NCBI GenBank assembly: GCA_023411575.1
Contig: JAEYOP010000010.1
Span: 1 to 35,447, forward strand
From: Bacillota bacterium
Lineage (GTDB): Bacteria; Bacillota; Clostridia; Acetivibrionales; DTU013
Length of the DNA: 35,447 bases
Direction: 5' to 3'
Below the pieces are notes generated by a model. It saw only the letters and a list, made by a program, of their open reading frames with translations, ran no database searches and was not told where the DNA came from. Made by a program: the position numbers and the translations under genes. Positions 1 through 6,875 of this stretch are shown here, piece by piece; the first letter of the stretch is position 1, and every line of letters begins with the position of its first letter.

Positions 1-127
1 CGGCCCCTGTCGGCTTTATCCCTGAGGCGTTCCTGCCTTCGTTCTTTTATTCGCCCTTCTTCTTTAACTTGCCTTATTCGCCTTATCCGCTTCCTTTGTC
101 CTATCCACTTATTGCGCCCTATCCGCC
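1..127. repeat. Left copy of 127-bp terminal inverted repeat
   Basis: These bases are the exact reverse complement of the last 127 bases of the window, and identity stops at base 128. This strand is pyrimidine-rich and carries degenerate units resembling CCTTATCCGC and CCTTATTCGC. I see no reading frame in it. The length equals a common assembly k-mer, so the copy may be the edge of a longer genomic repeat cut off by assembly rather than a transposon end. Confidence 0.97.
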
Positions 128-244
128 ATATATGTCTAAGTATAGCTTCATAGAACAAAATGTGCATATGGACTGTGTTTAGCAGTATAGCCTGACGAAG
201 AAACCGAAGTTATATCTTAGCCGCTTCTAAATAACTTTAAAAAG

Positions 245-257
245 GTTTAGTAAAACT
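245..257. promoter_or_regulatory. Candidate operator half of a repeated pair (copy 1)
   Basis: The sequence GTTTAGTAAAACT matches the second copy at 358-370 in 12 of 13 positions and contains the small palindrome TAGT-AAA-ACTA (248-258). Repeated palindromic sites upstream of a sugar operon that carries its own LacI-type gene are candidate operators. The match to this regulator is inference only. Confidence 0.35.
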
Positions 258-355
258 ATTTCCCTCCAGTTTGCAAAATACTGTTAAAATATTGCTTTTG
301 GGTCGCAGAAAATGATCCTATATCTGTTCGACACCAAGTTCCATACCATTCATAT

Positions 356-371
356 AAGTTTATTAAAACTT
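356..371. promoter_or_regulatory. Candidate operator (copy 2, palindromic)
   Basis: AAGTTT-ATTA-AAACTT is a perfect 6-bp inverted repeat containing the second copy of the GTTTANTAAAACT motif. It lies about 24 bp upstream of the -35 box of the operon promoter. A bound protein here would sit next to RNA polymerase, so either activation or repression is possible. Confidence 0.4.
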
Positions 372-394
372 ACTAAAATAATTCAATAAAAGCA

Positions 395-424
395 TTGACA
401 GAGATTTTAGCAGCCCGCTATAAT
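395..424 (+). promoter_or_regulatory. Perfect-consensus sigma-A promoter of the sugar operon
   Basis: TTGACA at 395-400 and TATAAT at 419-424 are both exact consensus boxes separated by 18 bp. Transcription should start near 431, leaving a short leader before the ATG at 465. A promoter this strong on an accessory catabolic operon implies tight repression in the absence of substrate. Confidence 0.85.
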
Positions 425-464
425 GAAAGTACCAAACCAACAAACCGGAAGAGGGGAAAAAGCG

Positions 465-1982
465 ATGACAGCTGTTGAAAAATGGGGCATCTTCGAGCTC
501 TCCATCCATTCAGACCGAGAATATAACAATCCTTTTACCGATGTCAAGCTGAAAGCCCGCTTTAAAAAGGACGGTGGGAAAACGACCGTACAGGGCTTCT
601 ATGACGGCGACGGCGTATATAAGGTCCGGTTTATGCCGGACGACGAAGGAGAGTACACTTACGCCATTTCATCCAATAATCCCGATCTGGACGGCGTCAC
701 CGGCGCTTTTCAGGTCACTCCTCCAAAGGAGGGGAGCCACGGTCCCGTCCACATAGCGGGCAGCGAGCATTTTTCCTATGCCGACGGCACCCCGCTCTTC
801 GTCATGGGCACCACGGCCTACGCCTGGCATTACAGACCGGCGGAAATACGCGCCCGGACCCTCGAAAGCTTTTCGAAATACGGCTTCAACAAAATCCGCA
901 TGCTGTTTTTCCCGAAGCATTATACCGGCGGCCACAATGCGGTCGATATCAGCTACGAGCCGCCGTGCTACCCGTTTGAAGGAATACCGAAGCAGTTTGA
1001 TTTCACCAGGCCCAACCCGGAGTATTTCCGCGAGTTCGAGCAAAGGCTGAAGGAAATGGGAGAGCGGGGCATCGAGGCGGATGTGATCCTGTTTCACCCC
1101 TACGATTGCGGACACTGGGATATCGATGCGGGAATGGACGAAACGGACGCCCTTTTGTACCTCCGCTATATTGTAAATCGCCTTTCTGCCTTCCGGAACG
1201 TATGGTGGAGTCTGGCCAATGAATACGACATCGACCGGGACGAAGAGCATCCGGAACGGTTCGTTCTGGGCAAACACCGGCGCAACTGGGACGTCATCGG
1301 CGAATTCCTCAAGGCCAACGACCCCTACGGGCACCCCAGGTCCTGCCACAACATCCCGATGGGCTGGATCTACCCGGACCGGCCGTGGATGACCCATGTT
1401 TCCTACCAGCATCCCGATACCTACACGCTGATGGCCGAGTTGAAAAAAGAATACGGCAAGCCTGTCATCGACGACGAATACCAGTACGAAGGAAACCTGC
1501 CGGATGATTGGGGCAATTCGTCGGCGGAGCTCACCCTGGCCCGGCACTGGCAGGCGGTTATGGCCGGCGGATACGCCAGCCACGGCGAGGCGTTCATCCG
1601 TGACGGAAACCGCAAGGACATCTTCTGGTCCTATGGCGGAGAAATGACCGGAGACAGCGTCCGGGGACTGAAGCTCCTCAAGGAGATCATCACCTCCTGC
1701 CCCTGGCAGGAAATGAAGCGCAATCCCGTCAACAGCGACGGACAGAATTATTTTGCCCTCTCGAAAGGGGAGGAATTCCATCTTCTGTTCTTCAAAAACG
1801 GCCTCCGGAGCAAGTACTGCTGGATCGGCTCCCAGGCGGACCCGCGGGCCGACATCTCTTACGACGCGGTCTTTTACGACCTGCGAAGCGGGAAGATCGC
1901 AAAATCCGGCGTGATCCGCTCCCGCACCGACCGGATCGAGATCACGGACTGGACGGCGGTGGTTTTGAAACGGATCGGATAA
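465..1982 (+). CDS. Apiosidase-like glycoside hydrolase (DUF5060 / DUF4038 / DUF5605 architecture)
   Basis: This protein of about 505 residues has an N-terminal beta-sandwich (DUF5060-like, about residues 4-85), a TIM-barrel resembling the DUF4038 apiosidase family (about 90-400) and a C-terminal beta domain (DUF5605-like). Residues consistent with a retaining clan GH-A-type pair are visible: the Glu of SLANEYDID near residue 253 and the Glu of VIDDEYQYEG near residue 338. Characterised relatives (GH140) cleave beta-D-apiosyl bonds of rhamnogalacturonan II. The ATG at 465 is preferred over the in-frame ATG at 423: it follows GAGGGG with good spacing, while 423 overlaps the -10 box. There is no signal peptide, so action is probably cytoplasmic on imported oligosaccharides or glycosides. 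It is the first gene of the operon. The family is fairly secure; the exact substrate is inferred from the neighbours. Confidence 0.8.
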   Translation: MTAVEKWGIFELSIHSDREYNNPFTDVKLKARFKKDGGKTTVQGFYDGDGVYKVRFMPDDEGEYTYAISSNNPDLDGVTGAFQVTPPKEGSHGPVHIAGSEHFSYADGTPLFVMGTTAYAWHYRPAEIRARTLESFSKYGFNKIRMLFFPKHYTGGHNAVDISYEPPCYPFEGIPKQFDFTRPNPEYFREFEQRLKEMGERGIEADVILFHPYDCGHWDIDAGMDETDALLYLRYIVNRLSAFRNVWWSLANEYDIDRDEEHPERFVLGKHRRNWDVIGEFLKANDPYGHPRSCHNIPMGWIYPDRPWMTHVSYQHPDTYTLMAELKKEYGKPVIDDEYQYEGNLPDDWGNSSAELTLARHWQAVMAGGYASHGEAFIRDGNRKDIFWSYGGEMTGDSVRGLKLLKEIITSCPWQEMKRNPVNSDGQNYFALSKGEEFHLLFFKNGLRSKYCWIGSQADPRADISYDAVFYDLRSGKIAKSGVIRSRTDRIEITDWTAVVLKRIG

Positions 1983-2013
1983 GGATCGGCTAAACCCATT
2001 TCAGGAGGGAACA

Positions 2014-2862
2014 ATGGACACAGGCAATAGAGCGGACCTGCAGTTGCAACTCCGCAGGAAATCGGCGCAAATCAGGCGCGATGTAATTGATATGATTTAC
2101 CGGTCGGGTACGGGGCACGTAGGCGGCTCCCTGTCCGAAACCGACATACTGGTGGTTCTGTACTACCATATAATGAATATTCGCCCGGAGAATCCGGGCT
2201 TTCCGGACCGGGACCGGTTCATTCTCAGCAAGGGCCATTCAGTGGAGGCCTATTACTGCGTCCTCGCCGACAAGGGGTATTTCCCCAAAAAGGAGCTGGA
2301 ACGGTTTTCCTGCTTCGGCTCCGAATACATCGGACACCCGAACAACAAGGTGAAGGGGGTCGAGATGAACACCGGCGCGCTCGGTCACGGCCTTTCCCTG
2401 GGCGTCGGCATGGCTTTGGCCGGAAAGATGGACCAAAAGGCCTACCGCGTATTCGTCCTCATGGGAGACGGCGAGCTGGCGGAGGGCTCCGTATGGGAAG
2501 CGGCCATGGCGGCTTCCAACTACCGTCTCGACAACCTTGTGGCGGTGATCGACCGGAACGGCCTGCAGATCAGCGGAAGAACGGAAGAGGTCATGGCCGT
2601 CGATCCGCTGGCGGAGAAATGGAGCAGCTTCGGCTGGAACGTGTCCGGCATCGACGGCAACGACCCGGCTGCGCTTTGCAGGGCATTCTCGCGGGAAAAT
2701 ACCGCCCCGGGCAGGCCAACCCTTGTAATCGCCAATACGGTCAAGGGCAAGGGCGTCACGTTTATGGAAAACAATCCGAAGTGGCATCACGGGGTAATGA
2801 ACCCCGGACAATATGAGCAGGCCTGCCGCGAGCTCGATCAATTGCTGGAGGTGTTGGCATGA
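2014..2862 (+). CDS. Transketolase, N-terminal (TPP-binding) subunit
   Basis: The 282-residue protein corresponds to the first half of transketolase. The thiamine diphosphate/metal motif starts with GDG at 151-153 and ends with the Asn of AVIDRNG near 182. Active-site histidines are seen in GTGHVGG (about 35), SKGH (about 75) and GALGHGLS (125). A strong AGGAGGG site precedes the ATG by a few bases. Its stop overlaps the start of the C-terminal subunit by 4 bases (ATGA), implying coupled synthesis of a heteromeric enzyme. Split transketolases of this type occur in housekeeping pentose metabolism, and also as apulose-4-phosphate transketolase in the described D-apiose pathway, which yields xylulose 5-phosphate and dihydroxyacetone phosphate. 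The apiosidase-like gene in front and the kinase behind favour the second role here, by inference. Confidence 0.93.
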   Translation: MDTGNRADLQLQLRRKSAQIRRDVIDMIYRSGTGHVGGSLSETDILVVLYYHIMNIRPENPGFPDRDRFILSKGHSVEAYYCVLADKGYFPKKELERFSCFGSEYIGHPNNKVKGVEMNTGALGHGLSLGVGMALAGKMDQKAYRVFVLMGDGELAEGSVWEAAMAASNYRLDNLVAVIDRNGLQISGRTEEVMAVDPLAEKWSSFGWNVSGIDGNDPAALCRAFSRENTAPGRPTLVIANTVKGKGVTFMENNPKWHHGVMNPGQYEQACRELDQLLEVLA

Positions 2863-3845
2863 ATACGATCCACAACAGACAGGTAGTATGCGATACCCTC
2901 ATGGCCCTTGCCGAAAAGGACAAGGAAATCGTCGTGCTGTGCAGTGATTCGAGAGGCTCGGCTTCGCTGGGCCCCTTTGCGGAAAAATATCCCCGCCGGT
3001 TTGTCGAAACCGGCATCGCGGAGCAGAATATCGTCGGGATCGCCGCCGGGCTGGCGGCCTGCGGCAAGAAGCCCTTCGTCGCCTCCCCCGCCTGCTTTCT
3101 GACCATGCGGTCAGCGGAACAGGTCAAGCTGGATGTGGCATATTCCAGGACCAACGTCAAGCTTCTCGGCATCAGCGCGGGCATCAGCTACGGGGCCCTG
3201 GGCATGTCCCACCACTCCCTCCAGGACATTGCGCTTCTGCGTTCCATTCCCGGCATCCTGATCGCCGTCCCCGCGGACCGGCATGAAGCCGCGTGCATGA
3301 CCGGGGCTCTCTCGGACTACGTCGGCCCCGCCTATATGCGGCTTGGCCGGAATCCCGTGGAGGATGTCTACCCGTCCGCGGACTATGGCTTTCAGCTTGG
3401 AAAGGCCGTGACCCTGCATGAGGGGAACGACCTTGCCATCCTCACCTTTGGCGAAACCGTAAGGATCGCCTTGGATGCCGCGGAGCTTTTGGCAAGCCGC
3501 GGAATTGGCTGCAGGGTCGTCAACATGCATACGCTGAAGCCCCTGGATACCGAGGCCATCATTGCAGCGGCGCAGGAAACCGGCGCCATTTTAACCATAG
3601 AAGAGCACAGCATTTTCGGCGGCTTCGGCGCAGCCGTATCCGAAATCGTCGTCCAGAACCGCCCCGTGCCGATGAGGCTCCTGGGCATTCCGGACGAGCC
3701 GGCCATCCCCGGCAAAACCAGAGAGGTTTTCGAGCATTACGGCATCAGCCCCGAAAACCTGTGCCGGGAAGCGGAAGAGCTCCTCCGGCGGAAACATTCC
3801 TCCGGCGAGGGGGTCGTCGGGCAGAATCCGAAAGCAGGCAGGTGA
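2859..3845 (+). CDS. Transketolase, C-terminal (pyrimidine-binding) subunit
   Basis: This 328-residue partner of the preceding gene contains the transketolase pyrimidine-binding domain and C-terminal domain. The catalytic Glu that activates thiamine diphosphate is seen in ETGIAEQN (Glu 55). The C-terminal domain begins around residue 190 and includes a conserved TIEEHS segment. The start overlaps the preceding stop by 4 bases, so the two subunits are almost certainly made in equal amounts and assemble together. The gene ends only 7 bases before the kinase start, continuing the tight operon. The length is normal for the split form and no key residue is missing. Its substrate cannot be read from sequence; context suggests a branched or unusual ketose phosphate such as apulose 4-phosphate. 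Confidence 0.92.
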   Translation: MNTIHNRQVVCDTLMALAEKDKEIVVLCSDSRGSASLGPFAEKYPRRFVETGIAEQNIVGIAAGLAACGKKPFVASPACFLTMRSAEQVKLDVAYSRTNVKLLGISAGISYGALGMSHHSLQDIALLRSIPGILIAVPADRHEAACMTGALSDYVGPAYMRLGRNPVEDVYPSADYGFQLGKAVTLHEGNDLAILTFGETVRIALDAAELLASRGIGCRVVNMHTLKPLDTEAIIAAAQETGAILTIEEHSIFGGFGAAVSEIVVQNRPVPMRLLGIPDEPAIPGKTREVFEHYGISPENLCREAEELLRRKHSSGEGVVGQNPKAGR

Positions 3846-3852
3846 TTCCGAT

Positions 3853-5403
3853 ATGAACGGCAAATACATCCTTGCCATCGACCAGTCCACCTCCGGCACA
3901 AAGGCAATCCTGTTCACAAGGGATTGCACGGTACACCGCCGTGTCACGCTGCCCCACACACAGCTTCACCCCCGCTCCGGCTGGGTGGAGCACGACCCGT
4001 CGGAAATCGCAGCCAATGTGACGAAAGCTGCGGAAGGCGTCCTGCGGGACGGCAGCGCAGCCTGGGAGGACGTGGCCGCCATCTCCCTGACGAATCAGCG
4101 CGAGACCGGGATGGTCTGGGACAGGGAAACCGGAAAGCCCGTATATAACGCAATCGTATGGCAATGTCCCCGCGCGGTGGGGATCTGCGAGCGCATCGGG
4201 AAAGCACCGGGGATCCGGGAGATGGTTTTCCGGAAGACCGGGCTTCCTCTCTCCCCCTATTTCACCGCGCCGAAAATCCGGTGGATTCTCGAAAATGTGG
4301 AGGACGCCCGGAAAATGGCGGACGCGGGAAGGCTCCTCTTCGGAACCGTCGATTCCTGGGTCCTCTGGAACCTCACCGGCGGAAAGGTCCACGCGACGGA
4401 TTATTCCAACGCCAGCCGGACCATGCTCCTGAATATCCATGAAATGAAATGGGACAAAGACCTTCTCGACCTTTTCGGCATACCGGAAAGCATGATGCCG
4501 GAGCTCCGCCTGTCCGACAGCATTTTCGGGTATACGGACAGGTGCTGCGGGCTTCCGGGCTCGCTCCAAGGCGCGATCCGGGACGGAATCCTGTGCCCGG
4601 TCCCGGACGGAATCCCGGTGAGCGGCGTCATGGGCGACTCCCACGCCGCCCTTTTCGGGCAGAACTGCTATCGGGCCGGCATGACGAAGGCCACCTATGG
4701 AACCGGCTCCTCCGTCATGATGAACATCGGAAGCCGGCCCGTCTTCTCCTCCAGCGGGATTGTCACATCCGTCGGCTGGGCCTGTTCGGAAGACCGGGTT
4801 TATGTGCTGGAAGGCAATATCAACTGCACCGGCCGGACGATCCAATGGCTTACCCAGAACCTGGGCATCCTGGGGAGCCCACGGGAATGCGGTTCCATCG
4901 CTTCCCGGCTCCTGGACAACGGAGGCGTATACTTCGTCCCTGCCTTTACGGGCCTGGGAGCGCCCTATTGGGACGACAACGCCCGAGGGATCATCAGCGG
5001 GCTGACCCTGGACACCACAAGAGAGCATATCATCCGCGCCGCTGAGGAATCCATCGCTTACCAGATCGCAGACATCACCGACCGCATGCAGAAGGAGGCC
5101 CGCGTGGCGCTGGAAGAGCTCCGGGCGGACGGAGGCCCCACGAGGGATGCCTTCCTGATGCAGTTCCAGTCCGAACTTTCCGGCACAAGGGTGGTGGTGC
5201 CGGAGGTGGAGGAATTGTCCGCCCTCGGCAGCGCCGCCATGGCGGGACTGGCCGTCGGCTTCTGGAAGCATCGTTCGGAAATAGAGGAACGAAACGCTAC
5301 CCTGGCCGTTTATTCCCCCTCCCTGCCGGCGGAGGTCAGGACCAGGTACAAGCAGGGCTGGGACAATGCCGTCCGGCAGGCAAGCAGCCCCGGAAAATGC
5401 TGA
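3853..5403 (+). CDS. FGGY-family carbohydrate kinase, glycerol-kinase-like but with altered substrate pocket
   Basis: The 516-residue enzyme follows glycerol kinase closely through most of its length: the phosphate loop DQSTSGTKAIL near the N-terminus, NQRET with Arg83 and Glu84, IVWQ with Trp103, Tyr136, and the VPAFTGLGAPYWD segment. In E. coli GlpK the glycerol-contacting pair is Asp245-Gln246. Here the matching motif reads GDSHAALFGQ, so the Asp is kept (262) but the Gln is a Ser (263). There is also extra sequence just before this motif. Together with neighbours for unusual sugar catabolism, this argues against glycerol as main substrate and for a ketose such as D-apulose, whose described kinase is also FGGY-type. 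It may still be annotated automatically as glpK. Spacing to the preceding gene is 7 bases. Confidence 0.85.
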   Translation: MNGKYILAIDQSTSGTKAILFTRDCTVHRRVTLPHTQLHPRSGWVEHDPSEIAANVTKAAEGVLRDGSAAWEDVAAISLTNQRETGMVWDRETGKPVYNAIVWQCPRAVGICERIGKAPGIREMVFRKTGLPLSPYFTAPKIRWILENVEDARKMADAGRLLFGTVDSWVLWNLTGGKVHATDYSNASRTMLLNIHEMKWDKDLLDLFGIPESMMPELRLSDSIFGYTDRCCGLPGSLQGAIRDGILCPVPDGIPVSGVMGDSHAALFGQNCYRAGMTKATYGTGSSVMMNIGSRPVFSSSGIVTSVGWACSEDRVYVLEGNINCTGRTIQWLTQNLGILGSPRECGSIASRLLDNGGVYFVPAFTGLGAPYWDDNARGIISGLTLDTTREHIIRAAEESIAYQIADITDRMQKEARVALEELRADGGPTRDAFLMQFQSELSGTRVVVPEVEELSALGSAAMAGLAVGFWKHRSEIEERNATLAVYSPSLPAEVRTRYKQGWDNAVRQASSPGKC

Positions 5404-5456
5404 ACCGTAAAACAAAAAATCTATCAACATCATTGAGATCGAAAGGTGGAGGAAAA

Positions 5457-6860
5457 ATGGCTGTATTCGGAGTAATTGTTTCCACCAGGGGATTTTTCCC
5501 TGGTTGGCTGGCAGAAGAAGCACGGGAGCAGATTGCCAAAAAGCTTGAAGCAATGGGGCACGGCTGCGTAATGGTGGACAGCGGCGCAATGCCCTACGGA
5601 GCCGTAGAAACCTACGAACAGGCGAAAGTATGCGCAGCGCTGTTCCGGAAGGAACGGGACAGGATGGACGGAATCCTGGTGATCCTGCCCAATTTCGGCG
5701 ACGAGATCGGCGTCGCCTCCGCTCTTCATGAAGCCGGCCTGAACGTGCCCGTGCTGATCCAGGCCTGCGACGACAAGCCGGAACTCCTTGATGTAGCACA
5801 CCGAAGGGACGCTTTCTGCGGAAAGCTTTCAGTTTGCAACAACCTCAGGCAGTATGGCATCCCATACTCGCTCACCTCGCTGCATACCTGCGCCATCGAC
5901 AGCGCAAGCTTTACAGGGGATATCCAACGCTTTGAAAAGCTCTGTCGGGTCGTCAACCGCCTGCGGAAAGCAAAAATCCTCGCCGTCGGGACACGCCCCC
6001 AGCCCTTCCGCACGGTCCGGTTCTCGGAAAAGCTGCTGCAGAAATACGGCATCACCGTTATTGTCGAGGATATGGGCAAAATAATCGCGGATGCGCGGGA
6101 GTTCCAGGACGAGAATGAAATCAAAGGGAAAATCTCCGATATCGGCAGCTATGTCTGCACCATGCAAAACACGCCGCCGGAAAAGCTGGGCAAGCTTGCC
6201 CGGTTCGGCCTGGCGCTGGAGAAGGCCGTTGAAAGGCACGGGGCGGACGCCGGCGCCGTGCAGTGCTGGGACGTATTGCAGAACCAGTTCGGCTGCGCCG
6301 CCTGCCTGGCCATGAGCATGCTGGGCGAAAAGGGCGTTCCTCAGGCCTGCGAAATGGATGTCACCGGGGCGCTTACCATGCTCGCCCTGTCCCTGGCGGC
6401 AGGATCACCGGCGGGTTACCTGGATTGGAACAACAACTACGGCGAGGACAGGGACATGTGCATCAATTTCCATTGCTCCAACTACCCCGCCTCCTTCATC
6501 GGGGTAAAGCCGGCGCTGGGCGTGCTGGACATCCTGGGCACGCAGCTTGGCCTGGACAATTGTCACGGCGCCTGCGCGGCGCAGGTCCGGCCGGGACCCA
6601 TGACCTTCTGCAAAATCACCACGGATGACGCCAACGGCAGAATCCGCGCTTATGTCGGCGAAGGCGAATTTGCCGGCGAAGAGGTCAAAACCTTCGGCGG
6701 TCCGGCCGCCTGCAGGATCCCGAACCTTCAAAAGCTGATGCGCATGCTGTGCGAGGAGGGCTTCGAACACCACGTATCCATGGTGCGCGGTCATGTGGCC
6801 GACGTCATCGAGGAAGCCTTTTCAAAATACCTGGGTTGGGAAGTCATAAGGCATTCGTAA
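5457..6860 (+). CDS. L-fucose/L-arabinose-isomerase-like protein, candidate aldose isomerase of the operon
   Basis: The 467-residue protein has the N-terminal Rossmann-like domains and the C-terminal barrel typical of the L-fucose isomerase-like superfamily. Probable metal-binding residues are Glu299 and Asp301 in ACEMDVTG, Asp323 in LDWNNN, His339 in NFHCSN and the C-terminal histidines near 438 in FEHHVSMVRG. I chose the ATG at 5457 because GGTGGAGG lies immediately upstream; the longer in-frame start at 5397 overlaps the kinase stop and lacks such a site. Enzymes of this family interconvert aldoses and ketoses using a divalent metal. In this operon it would supply the ketose for the kinase. 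The substrate is inferred: apiose fits the neighbours, while fucose, arabinose or rhamnose-type sugars remain possible. Confidence 0.78.
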   Translation: MAVFGVIVSTRGFFPGWLAEEAREQIAKKLEAMGHGCVMVDSGAMPYGAVETYEQAKVCAALFRKERDRMDGILVILPNFGDEIGVASALHEAGLNVPVLIQACDDKPELLDVAHRRDAFCGKLSVCNNLRQYGIPYSLTSLHTCAIDSASFTGDIQRFEKLCRVVNRLRKAKILAVGTRPQPFRTVRFSEKLLQKYGITVIVEDMGKIIADAREFQDENEIKGKISDIGSYVCTMQNTPPEKLGKLARFGLALEKAVERHGADAGAVQCWDVLQNQFGCAACLAMSMLGEKGVPQACEMDVTGALTMLALSLAAGSPAGYLDWNNNYGEDRDMCINFHCSNYPASFIGVKPALGVLDILGTQLGLDNCHGACAAQVRPGPMTFCKITTDDANGRIRAYVGEGEFAGEEVKTFGGPAACRIPNLQKLMRMLCEEGFEHHVSMVRGHVADVIEEAFSKYLGWEVIRHS

Positions 6861-6875
6861 AAAGGAGCGATGAAA

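Larger units (their letters stand above)
128..394. other. AT-rich non-coding leader upstream of the sugar operon
   Basis: I find no gene here. The segment is markedly more AT-rich than its surroundings. It holds two near-identical copies of GTTTANTAAAACT, listed separately, and leads into the operon promoter. Its position suggests regulatory DNA for the carbohydrate operon. Confidence 0.6.

Noticed and set aside
669..1781. 370-codon minus-strand frame over the apiosidase-like gene
   Set aside because: The plus-strand protein has clear family motifs and a ribosome binding site; the antisense frame has neither.
3853..5403. Calling the FGGY kinase a glycerol kinase (glpK)
   Set aside because: Overall similarity is high, but the Gln of the substrate pair is replaced by Ser and there is no glycerol facilitator or glycerol-3-phosphate dehydrogenase nearby.
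3745..5799. Long open frame (684 codons) on the minus strand across the kinase gene
   Set aside because: It lies antisense to two clearly conserved genes, shows no recognisable domain and is low-complexity Arg/Pro/Gly-rich in part, as expected for the shadow frame of GC-rich coding DNA.
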